From CAYREV01 sp964423345 (GTDB lineage Bacteria; Bacteroidota; Rhodothermia; Balneolales; Balneolaceae), in NCBI GenBank assembly GCA_964423345.1, contig CAYREV010000009.1, positions 20,433-84,432 of the forward strand: a stretch of 64,000 nt of DNA, read 5' to 3'. The first letter of the stretch is position 1; every line of letters begins with the position of its first letter. A program made the translations under genes and the position numbers. Shown one piece after another: positions 42,123 through 50,247 of this stretch. Below the pieces are notes generated by a model. It was given only the letters and a program-made list of their open reading frames with translations, had not been told where the DNA came from and did not search any database.

Positions 42123-43163
42123 ATGTCTGAAAATACCGCCGACCTGCCTATCAAATCGGATATCAACCTGGCACCCTATAATACACTGCATATTCGGTCG
42201 AAGGCAAAATCCTTTATCTCCATAAAATCGATTGAGCAGTTAAAGCAGCTGCTGCATTCCTGGGGGGATGATCCGCCCCGGTATTTTATTCTCGGAGGAG
42301 GTAGCAACGTACTTTTTGTGGATGATTTCGACGGACTGGTAATTCATGTTGATATGACCGGGAGGACGGTAGTCAGGGAAGACGAGGATCACCTTTGGCT
42401 GGCGCTGGGTTCCGGTGAAAACTGGCACGATACGGTGATGTACTGCGTGGAGCAGGGATGGGGCGGCATTGAAAACCTGGCCCTTATCCCCGGAACGGTT
42501 GGAGCCGCCCCCATTCAGAATATCGGTGCGTACGGGGTGGAACTGAAGGATGTTTTTGAGAGCCTCCGGGCAGTGGAGCTGGAAACGGGCGAAGAGCGCA
42601 TCTTCTCCCGGGAGGAATGCAGCTTCGGCTACAGGGATAGTGTGTTCAAAAATAAGTTGAAGGGACGGTACCTGGTGGCTGAAGTAACGCTGAAGCTTTC
42701 CAAGGATCCGGAGGCGAACACTTCCTATGGATCTATCCGCAAGGGGTTGGAAGAGAGGGGGATTGAAGACCCCGGCATAGGGGATGTTTGCGATATGGTG
42801 ATCGATATTCGAAACAGCAAACTTCCAAGCCCCGAAGACCTCGGCAATGCGGGGAGCTTTTTCAAGAACCCGGTAGTCTCGCGCCAGAAATATGAACAGC
42901 TGAAAAGAGATTACCCTACGGTACCGGGTTATGAGTTGAACGATATCGAAATAAAGGTTCCCGCCGGATGGCTGATCGAACAGACCGGGTGGAAAGGGCG
43001 CGTTGTGGGTAATGCGGGCACCTACAAGCAGCAGGCCCTTGTGATAGTGAATCACGGCGGGGCAACCGGAGAAGAGATTTTACAGCTGGCCAACAGGATT
43101 AAAGAGTCGGTTAAACAGCAGTTTGGCATTGAACTTATACCAGAAGTGAATATCGTCCGCTGA
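42123..43163 (+). CDS. murB: UDP-N-acetylenolpyruvoylglucosamine reductase
   Basis: This 346-residue FAD enzyme makes UDP-MurNAc from enolpyruvyl-UDP-GlcNAc for peptidoglycan. FAD-binding residues show in FILGGGSNVLFVDDFDG and GIENLALIPGTVGAAPIQNIGAYG; the catalytic serine is in GNAGSFFKNPVVS, and the C-terminal glutamate is in ELIPEVNIV. The tyrosine-loop region at about 190 marks type I MurB. It starts 13 bases after gldE's stop and its stop is one base before the DUF2779 start, so all three are co-transcribed. Confidence 0.95.
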   Translation: MSENTADLPIKSDINLAPYNTLHIRSKAKSFISIKSIEQLKQLLHSWGDDPPRYFILGGGSNVLFVDDFDGLVIHVDMTGRTVVREDEDHLWLALGSGENWHDTVMYCVEQGWGGIENLALIPGTVGAAPIQNIGAYGVELKDVFESLRAVELETGEERIFSREECSFGYRDSVFKNKLKGRYLVAEVTLKLSKDPEANTSYGSIRKGLEERGIEDPGIGDVCDMVIDIRNSKLPSPEDLGNAGSFFKNPVVSRQKYEQLKRDYPTVPGYELNDIEIKVPAGWLIEQTGWKGRVVGNAGTYKQQALVIVNHGGATGEEILQLANRIKESVKQQFGIELIPEVNIVR

Positions 43164-43164
43164 A

Positions 43165-45069
43165 ATGACTGATCATTCCGGAAAGAACCGGTACTTTACC
43201 AAGCACCTCTTTAGGACAGGTTTGGAATGCCCGACCCGCCTGTACTACAAATACCATGATTATCCCGAAAACAGGGAGTCCCGGCCATTTATTGAACATT
43301 TCCGGTTTAATAAAAAACAGTTGATAAAACTGGTTCGGACCGCTTATCCGGAGGGAGAAGTCATATCGGGAGACTCCATTGAAGAGGGGGCCCTGGAGAC
43401 CCTGGAGAAACTGGAAGGCCGTGAAGACGCGGTATTTGACGGTATTGTAGTTTCCGGCCGGCTTATGGCCAAGCTGCCGGTGATGGTCAAAAAAGGGAAC
43501 CGGCTTAGGGTAATCAGCATTCAGACCAAGGTTTATGATCCCGCCAAACACAGCCTGACCGGCAGGGATGGGAGTATTCATCCCAAATGGCTGAATTATA
43601 TGGTGGATTTTGCCTACCAGCTGCATGTAATCGGCCTGGCCCGCCCGGAATGGGAGCTTGAACCGGTATTGGTGCTCCCCAACAAACATGGGAGGGCCGC
43701 CTCCGACACCCTCTCCAGGCTCCATGGAGAGGCGGAGCCGGCCACCCTGCAGGAAGACCGCGAGGAACTGCTGGTATCCCTTGATGTATCGGAGGAAATC
43801 CGGAGCATATTCAACGGGACCGGTTTTGATGAAGAACATTATACGGCCGATTCCTTCAGGGAAACCCTGCGGCGCCTTGTCGACCGATACTTTTCCGGAG
43901 ATAAATTTTCGGCGGAACCGGGCGAAAAATGCCGGTATTGTGAATTCAAGGTGGAATCACGCCGGGTGGAAGAAGGGGTCAAAAGCGGTTTTGAGGAGTG
44001 CTGGAACAACCATTTCGGCGAGGTGTATGCCCATGAGGGAAAAACGCCTGTCTTTGACCTTATAGGACCCGGTACCCGCCAGTGGATGGAACGGGATATC
44101 TATCTTCAGCACCGTATTCCCGACGAGGATGTGTTCGATGTTTCCGAGATACTTAAAGGGGACGGAAGGCTGAACGAAAGGCAGAGGCAGTCGCTGCAGG
44201 TTCACCAGTCAAAGGGGAGGACGGTACCTGAGGAGATCGTGAGGCCCGCCCTGTTTAATGAACTGGACCGGTGGGAGTATCCCATCCATTTCCTTGATTT
44301 TGAAGCGGGAAACTATACCATCCCCACCCGCAGGGGGCGCAAGCCCTATCACCTGGTAATATTCCAGTATTCCTGCCATACGCTCCTGGAAGATGGGTCG
44401 CTGGAACATTACGAATGGGTGGATGAGGGGGATGGAAGCTATCCCAACTACCGGTTGGCCGAAAGGCTGCATGCCATACCCCGTATCAGCGAAGGCACGA
44501 TCGTGCAATATTCAAATTTTGAACGCCATGCCCTTAAGCTCATACGCAAGGGATTGTTGAACGATGATGGGCCGGGGGAGGGCAGCCGGGAACTGAGCCG
44601 GTGGATCAGGGATATCATACGGCGAAATGACTCCAGTCACCGGCAGGGCCCTTACCTGGCGGATATGAGCAGGATGGTCAAGGATTTTTATTACAACCGG
44701 AGCATGGGCGATTCCCTGAGCATCAAGGACGTACTGCAGTCGGTACTAAGTGTAAGCCCCTACCTGAGAGATATCTACAGCGAGCCCTACCATTCTTCAA
44801 ATTTTGACGGGATGGTCTGGTGGCAGCCGCTGGAAGAGGGGGCGGAGAGTCCCTACCGGCTACTGGAGGAGAAACAGTCGAACCGAACGGTAAGGCGGGG
44901 TACTGAGGCTATGGTCGTGTATGCTCACATGCTTACCGGTGAGCTTACGGAGAGCGAACAGCAGACGTACCGGGAAGCTCTTCTAAGTTACTGTGAACTC
45001 GATACGCTGGCCATGCTGATGATCTACCAGCACTGGAATGCCCTGGGAAGAGAAGAAGGGAACTCTTAG
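43165..45069 (+). CDS. DUF2779-family protein (Cas4-like plus RNase H-like domains)
   Basis: This 634-residue protein starts with FTKHLFRTGLECPTRLYYK, the usual beginning of the DUF2779 family, whose N-terminal part resembles Cas4/RecB-type nucleases. CRYCEFK at about residue 252 gives a pair of cysteines. The second half has an RNase H-like exonuclease feature, FLDFEAGNYTIP with the first two acidic residues at about 375, and later VQYSNFERHAL and LLSYCELDTLAMLMI near the end, typical of DEDD exonucleases. Activity is inferred and the biological role is unknown. It follows murB by one base. Confidence 0.8.
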   Translation: MTDHSGKNRYFTKHLFRTGLECPTRLYYKYHDYPENRESRPFIEHFRFNKKQLIKLVRTAYPEGEVISGDSIEEGALETLEKLEGREDAVFDGIVVSGRLMAKLPVMVKKGNRLRVISIQTKVYDPAKHSLTGRDGSIHPKWLNYMVDFAYQLHVIGLARPEWELEPVLVLPNKHGRAASDTLSRLHGEAEPATLQEDREELLVSLDVSEEIRSIFNGTGFDEEHYTADSFRETLRRLVDRYFSGDKFSAEPGEKCRYCEFKVESRRVEEGVKSGFEECWNNHFGEVYAHEGKTPVFDLIGPGTRQWMERDIYLQHRIPDEDVFDVSEILKGDGRLNERQRQSLQVHQSKGRTVPEEIVRPALFNELDRWEYPIHFLDFEAGNYTIPTRRGRKPYHLVIFQYSCHTLLEDGSLEHYEWVDEGDGSYPNYRLAERLHAIPRISEGTIVQYSNFERHALKLIRKGLLNDDGPGEGSRELSRWIRDIIRRNDSSHRQGPYLADMSRMVKDFYYNRSMGDSLSIKDVLQSVLSVSPYLRDIYSEPYHSSNFDGMVWWQPLEEGAESPYRLLEEKQSNRTVRRGTEAMVVYAHMLTGELTESEQQTYREALLSYCELDTLAMLMIYQHWNALGREEGNS

Positions 45070-45118
45070 CGGTAAAATAGCTTTAAATTACACTTCTTCA
45101 ATCATAAACAGTGTTCCC

Positions 45119-46621
45119 ATGAAAACAAGAGTGTACAAGTATTTCTCATCCTTTTTGATCGTGGCAACGGTCATCACCGCCTGCGTGGTACAGCGAAGTC
45201 CCGTCACCGGCGAAAAGCGGGCCTATGGCTATAGCTGGGAAGAAGAAAAAGAGATAGGCCGAGAAGCCGACCGCCAGATACAGGAGAGTTACGGTATATT
45301 CCATGATGAAGAACTCCTTGAATATGTCAAAGATCTTGGCCTTAACCTCTTATCCGTCAGTCATATGCGGCGGGAGGAAACGCCCGATAAATACCGCAAT
45401 ACCGAATTCACCTTCAGGGTGCTGGACAGCCCCGTGGTCAACGCTTTTGCCCTGCCGGGCGGCTATGTTTACGTGACCCGGGGATTGGTTTCCCACCTTG
45501 ACAATCAGGCGCAGCTTGCCGTGGTCGTGGGCCATGAGATCGGCCATGTTGCCGCCCGCCATGCCTCACAGCGCGCTTTCGAACAGCAGCTGGGACAGGT
45601 GGCTCTTCTGGGAGGGGCCGTGGTCGGCGAGGAGCTGCTGGGTATTCCCGGTGGAAGTGTTCTAAATATAGGCAGCCAGGCGGCACAATTGTTGTTCCTG
45701 AAATATAGCAGGGATGACGAACGCGAATCGGACGAGCTGGGGGTTGAGTATTCGGCCATGCAGCAATATGAAGCCGCCGAAGGAGCGGCCTTCTTCCGAA
45801 CCCTTGAACGTATGGCCGGACAGAGCGGGCAAAGTATACCGGACTGGCAGTCTACCCACCCCGATCCCTCTGATAGAGCCCATAGGATACCGGAACTGGC
45901 GCGTATATGGGAAGAACGGGGTTATGAACAGACGATCACCGATACCGACGAACATATGCAGAAGCTTGACGGAATTATATACGGCTCCAACCCAAGGCAT
46001 GGATTTACCCGCGACGGTGTTTTCTACCATCCCGACCTGGCTTTCAAGTTTCCCTATCCGGCAGATTGGCAGGTGATTAACCGGCGGTCGCTGGTAGCCG
46101 TAGTAAATAATGACGGGGACGCCGTATCGGTGATGAAACTGGATCATGAGTCCCCGTCTGCAGAAGCTTCGGTGAGGGAATTCCTGAATCAGGAGGGTAT
46201 ACACACCGTGGAACAGTCTTCTGCTTCAAACAACGGCTTGTCCGCCTATAAGGCGGTGGCAACCGGGCAAACCGAGAAGGGGACCGAGATCAAGTTTTAT
46301 CTCTATGCGGTGGAATATGATGGGAATATCTACCGCTTCCTCAATTATACCACCCTGGATCAGTTTGAAACCTATAAACAGGAGTTTGTCGGCATATCCC
46401 ACGGATTCAGCCGCCTGGCCGACCAAGCCATACTAAACGTAGAGCCTGTTCGCCTCTATACCCGGAAGGTTCAGCGTACGGGCACGTTCAGTTCTTTCCT
46501 GTCCGACAGTTACGAAGGCATGCCCATAGAGATCACTGCTAAGGATGTGGCCATTTTAAACCAGGTGCAGCTTGACGAGACCATCGAGGCGGGGACCTGG
46601 ATCAAGCTTCCCGGCCGATAA
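45119..46621 (+). CDS. M48-family zinc metalloprotease lipoprotein
   Basis: The ATG at 45119 gives 500 residues starting MKTRVYKYF with lipobox VITAC; the 45038 reading overlaps the previous gene. The zinc site is VVGHEIGHVAARHA (HExxH), and the third ligand is in RESDELGVEYSAMQQYE. Short internal helices (SQRAFEQQLG) follow. The C-terminal 250 residues are an exported domain ending in a LysM-like ILNQVQLDETIEAGTWIKL stretch, suggesting that it may bind peptidoglycan. The family includes BepA/YfgC-like envelope quality-control proteases. Confidence 0.9.
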   Translation: MKTRVYKYFSSFLIVATVITACVVQRSPVTGEKRAYGYSWEEEKEIGREADRQIQESYGIFHDEELLEYVKDLGLNLLSVSHMRREETPDKYRNTEFTFRVLDSPVVNAFALPGGYVYVTRGLVSHLDNQAQLAVVVGHEIGHVAARHASQRAFEQQLGQVALLGGAVVGEELLGIPGGSVLNIGSQAAQLLFLKYSRDDERESDELGVEYSAMQQYEAAEGAAFFRTLERMAGQSGQSIPDWQSTHPDPSDRAHRIPELARIWEERGYEQTITDTDEHMQKLDGIIYGSNPRHGFTRDGVFYHPDLAFKFPYPADWQVINRRSLVAVVNNDGDAVSVMKLDHESPSAEASVREFLNQEGIHTVEQSSASNNGLSAYKAVATGQTEKGTEIKFYLYAVEYDGNIYRFLNYTTLDQFETYKQEFVGISHGFSRLADQAILNVEPVRLYTRKVQRTGTFSSFLSDSYEGMPIEITAKDVAILNQVQLDETIEAGTWIKLPGR

Positions 46622-46662
46622 AAAGGGAGGAAGTGCTCTTATTATTTTCAAAATAATTCCAA

Positions 46663-46670
46663 TATCTTTG
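46663..46670 (+). promoter_or_regulatory. -7 element of the purB promoter
   Basis: TATCTTTG is a perfect TAnnTTTG element, 43 bases before the purB ATG, in an AT-rich stretch. No clear -33 TTTG precedes it at 19 bases. Confidence 0.4.
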
Positions 46671-46713
46671 GGGCTGACACCGAAACCTCCAATAATATTG
46701 AATTTGAGCATAG

Positions 46714-48009
46714 ATGATTGAACGATATTCCCGAGATGAGATGGCCTCCATATGGTCTCTCGAAAATCAGTTTCAGGCCTGGCTGGAAGTGGAACTGGCA
46801 GCATGCCGCGCCTGGAGCAGGTTGGGCAAGATACCGGAAGAGGATGTGGAAAAGCTTTATGAGAAGGCATCTTTTGATGTTGGCCGGATCAAGGAGATCG
46901 AAAAGAAAACGAGGCATGACGTAGTGGCTTTTACCCGGTCGGTATCCGAGTCACTGGGGGAGGAGAAGAAATGGATTCATTACGGGCTTACCTCTACCGA
47001 TGTAGTGGATACGGCCAACGGCTACCGGCTAAAGCAGGCCAACGACATCCTTCGGGATGATCTACACCATATGATTGAAGTACTGGCCGGGAAGGCTAAA
47101 GAACATAAATATACGGTCATGATGGGGCGTACGCACGGGGTCCACGCCGAACCTACCACCTTTGGGCTTAAATGCGCGCTCTGGTATGCCGAGATGAAAA
47201 GGAACCTGGAGCGATTTGAGAAGGCTGCATCGGATGTGGAGTTCGGCAAGATGAGCGGTTCGGTGGGGACTTTTGCCAATATCCCCCCCGAAGTGGAAGA
47301 GTATGTATGCGAGGAGCTGGGGCTCAAACCGGCGCCCATATCCACCCAGACGCTTCAAAGGGACCGGCATGCCCACTATATGTCGGTGCTGGCCCTTATC
47401 GGTTCAACCCTGGAAAAGATGGCTGTAGAGGTGCGTCACCTGCAGCGCAGTGAGGTGCGTGAGGCGGAAGAGTTCTTTCGTAAAGGGCAGAAGGGATCTT
47501 CTTCCATGCCGCACAAGAGAAATCCGGTAAGTTCCGAAAACATAACGGGATGTTCCCGGGTCCTGCGCGGCTATATGACTTCGGCCTATGAAAATATTCC
47601 CCTTTGGCACGAACGTGATATCTCCCACTCTTCGGTGGAACGCATAATCCTGCCCGACGCCACCATCCTTCTTGATTATATGTTGAGCCGGTTTTCGGGG
47701 GTCATAGAGAAGCTGACGATTTTTGAGGATAACATGCAGAAAAATATCTATAAGACCTACGGGCTCACATTCTCCCAGCGGGTGTTGCACAAGCTGATTG
47801 ACAAGGGGATCAGCCGGGAGGAGGCCTACGATACCGTACAGCCCCTGGCGATGGAAGCCTGGGAGGAAAAAATCATGTTTCGTGACCTTGTTGAAGCCGA
47901 TGAAACCATCCGCAAGCACCTGTCGGCCGAAGAGATCGAAGAGGCTTTTGACCTCGAACACCATACCCGCAATGTAGATCGAATATTTGAACGGGTGGGT
48001 ATCAGCTGA
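46714..48009 (+). CDS. purB: Adenylosuccinate lyase
   Basis: This 431-residue enzyme removes fumarate at two steps of purine synthesis. The superfamily signature is GSSSMPHKRNP, with the catalytic serine in the same loop. Other conserved parts are TSTDVVDTANGY, GRTHGVHAEPTTFG, and SGSVGTFANIPPEVE. The length is typical of the shorter bacterial form. It is followed after 77 bases by the LuxE-like gene; no other pur genes are adjacent. Confidence 0.95.
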   Translation: MIERYSRDEMASIWSLENQFQAWLEVELAACRAWSRLGKIPEEDVEKLYEKASFDVGRIKEIEKKTRHDVVAFTRSVSESLGEEKKWIHYGLTSTDVVDTANGYRLKQANDILRDDLHHMIEVLAGKAKEHKYTVMMGRTHGVHAEPTTFGLKCALWYAEMKRNLERFEKAASDVEFGKMSGSVGTFANIPPEVEEYVCEELGLKPAPISTQTLQRDRHAHYMSVLALIGSTLEKMAVEVRHLQRSEVREAEEFFRKGQKGSSSMPHKRNPVSSENITGCSRVLRGYMTSAYENIPLWHERDISHSSVERIILPDATILLDYMLSRFSGVIEKLTIFEDNMQKNIYKTYGLTFSQRVLHKLIDKGISREEAYDTVQPLAMEAWEEKIMFRDLVEADETIRKHLSAEEIEEAFDLEHHTRNVDRIFERVGIS

Positions 48010-48086
48010 AAACCGGAAGTCCCCACCTCTGATTGGGGCGAGGGGGCAATCGTACATAACGACCCTCATTTTGTTCATTTGAGCCT

Positions 48087-49124
48087 ATGGATAACTGGAG
48101 CCGTATCATATTTTCCGACGATATCCCATTCGGGGAGAAACTGCAGCGGGTGTTTTCTTACCAGTTTAAACATAATGAGGTTTATCGCCGGTTTTGTGTG
48201 TCATTGTCGGCCATCGATGCGGAGGGAGACTCCGGCGATCCGGATGTAGAGAGCATAGGTGATCGTTTTCTCCGGGATCCGGGAAGTATACCACTGTTGC
48301 CTGTACGAGCCTTCAAGGATTCGTCTCCGGTTTGCAACACCGAAAAGGAAGCCGATCTTGTATTTAAAAGCAGCGGCAGCCGTGGCATGGAACGGAGCAT
48401 ACACCCCGTAATGGATGAAGAATTATACCGCCGGTCGATCCTGCAGGGATTCAGCCATTTTTACCACACCGAAGATGCGACCTTCCTGGGATATACGCCG
48501 GGTTACAGCGACAATCCCGATTCTTCGCTGATCTGGATGATCCGTGAACTAATTAAAAGGGACGAGAGCGGAATGAGTCGCTTTCTGCCGCTGGATGAAC
48601 CCCTGTCGCAGGATGCGATCGATCAAATACAGCGGGAGGAAAGGCGCCTGTTCCTGTTTGGAGCCGCCTTTGGGCTGCTGGACCTGGCAGAGATATCTAA
48701 AGTGAAGCTTCCTTCCGACAGCGTGGTGCTGGAAACAGGGGGGATGAAAACCCGGCGACGTGAGATGGATCGAATGAGTATGCACCGCCGGCTGGCCCGG
48801 GACTTTGGCCTTCATGAGTCGCGTATCCACTCGGAATATGGAATGGCCGAGTTGTTAAGCCAGGCCTACGCCACCGGTGGAAAATGGTTTAGATCTCCCC
48901 CGTGGATGAAAGTGGAGGTTGTCAACCCGGATAATCCCCGTGAAACACTGCCGCCCTATACCGAGGGGAAGATCGGCGTAATCGACCTGGCCAATGTACA
49001 TTCCTGTGCATTTCTTTTGACCGGCGACCGGGGGATCGCAGACCGTGATGGCCGTTTCCAGGTGCTGGGAAGGTGGAATCCGAAGGACCTCAGAGGATGT
49101 AATTTTTTAATTGACGAAGATTGA
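48087..49124 (+). CDS. LuxE-family acyl-protein synthetase-like protein
   Basis: This 345-residue protein is an ANL-type adenylating enzyme of the LuxE/PaaK group. The phosphate-binding loop is VFKSSGSRGMERS, followed by FLGYTPGYSDNPDSSLIWMI and ETGGMKTRRREMDR. Near the C-terminus, LRGCNFLIDED places a cysteine at about residue 338, which fits the acyl-carrying cysteine of LuxE. In luminous bacteria LuxE activates a fatty acid and hands it to LuxC. The next gene is luxC-like and starts 13 bases after this stop, so the two act together. No luciferase genes are present. Confidence 0.8.
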   Translation: MDNWSRIIFSDDIPFGEKLQRVFSYQFKHNEVYRRFCVSLSAIDAEGDSGDPDVESIGDRFLRDPGSIPLLPVRAFKDSSPVCNTEKEADLVFKSSGSRGMERSIHPVMDEELYRRSILQGFSHFYHTEDATFLGYTPGYSDNPDSSLIWMIRELIKRDESGMSRFLPLDEPLSQDAIDQIQREERRLFLFGAAFGLLDLAEISKVKLPSDSVVLETGGMKTRRREMDRMSMHRRLARDFGLHESRIHSEYGMAELLSQAYATGGKWFRSPPWMKVEVVNPDNPRETLPPYTEGKIGVIDLANVHSCAFLLTGDRGIADRDGRFQVLGRWNPKDLRGCNFLIDED

Positions 49125-49136
49125 GCTGACAGACTG

Positions 49137-50213
49137 ATGACAACCGATATAGCATCCAGAATCGATACCCTGCTGGAAGCCTGTGAGGGATGGCTAACGG
49201 ACGAAAACGAATACCTGGCCCATGCCATCGGCAGAACCGTGGAGGAGGGTTATTTCAGTTTTGAGGATGTTAAATTTGCCCTGAATGCATTGAAAGATAA
49301 TATAAACCGGACGGCCCTGGAAGAGTGGGTGGTTCGCAGCGGTATCCAGGAGAAAGGAGACGCATCGGGAACGAACGTATTCTGCCTGCATGCTGGTAAT
49401 CTGCCGCTTGTGGGTTTTCAGGATGCTCTGGCTGTCATATTGAGCGGCGCCCGCTATGCAGGGAAAATATCCAGGAAAGACCCATACCTGCTGCCCACAT
49501 TTCTCAATGAGGTAAAGAAGACGGAGCTTTGGAGCAGTATAGATGTACAATGGAGTCACCGGCTCGATGATTTTGAGGGAATGCAGAACAATGCCATCTT
49601 ATTTGCCGGCTCGGAACAGTCGGTCCCCGGTGTGGAGGAGGCTCTGGATGCCTGCAGCCTCAGGCAGGAGCAGTCCCGCATGCTCATCAGGACTGCTCAC
49701 TTTTCCATGGCCTATTTGGACAACAGGAAGCCTGAGCATATGGAAGAGCTGGTGGAAGCCATATTCCGCTATGGAGGGAAGGGGTGCCGATCTGTAGCTG
49801 TAGTAGTTTCGCCTTTCCCGCTGGATGAGATCAAGTGTGAGCTGACCGACTACATTGAGTCCTTCTGGCTGGATAATCCCCAGCATGAGAAACCCCGCCC
49901 CAAGCTGAAGCATCGTTTTGCCTACAACAAGGCAATAGGCAGGCCGCAGGCCTGGCTGGACGACTTCCTGCTGCAGGAGGGAGGGTTGGAGCTGGACCAG
50001 GATTTTATCTGTTACTGGGTAGAGGGAGACCGATCCAAGGCCGCGGAGCTGGCCGGGCGTTTTGGTGACGATCTTCAAAGCGTGTATGTGACACACCCCG
50101 ATATTTCAATTCCGGGATACGTCGAGAAGGTGGAGTATTTATCCGATGCTCAGAATCCTCCCATCTACTGGAAACCCGACGGGGTGGATGTGTTGGGTTG
50201 GCTTGCCAGATAG
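49137..50213 (+). CDS. LuxC-family acyl-CoA/acyl-protein reductase
   Basis: This 358-residue protein resembles LuxC, the aldehyde-forming reductase of the fatty acid reductase complex. It has NVFCLHAGNLPLVGFQDALA near residues 80-100, a nucleotide-binding region around AILFAGSEQSVPGVEEAL, and the probable acyl-cysteine in YGGKGCRSVAVVV at about residue 217. It is shorter than typical LuxC (about 480 residues) because the N-terminal segment is reduced. It follows the LuxE-like gene by 13 bases in the same transcription direction. The substrate (fatty acyl or other acyl group) is unknown. Confidence 0.78.
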   Translation: MTTDIASRIDTLLEACEGWLTDENEYLAHAIGRTVEEGYFSFEDVKFALNALKDNINRTALEEWVVRSGIQEKGDASGTNVFCLHAGNLPLVGFQDALAVILSGARYAGKISRKDPYLLPTFLNEVKKTELWSSIDVQWSHRLDDFEGMQNNAILFAGSEQSVPGVEEALDACSLRQEQSRMLIRTAHFSMAYLDNRKPEHMEELVEAIFRYGGKGCRSVAVVVSPFPLDEIKCELTDYIESFWLDNPQHEKPRPKLKHRFAYNKAIGRPQAWLDDFLLQEGGLELDQDFICYWVEGDRSKAAELAGRFGDDLQSVYVTHPDISIPGYVEKVEYLSDAQNPPIYWKPDGVDVLGWLAR

Positions 50214-50247
50214 AGGCCAATGAGCTCCGTTCTACTCTGCACGGCAC

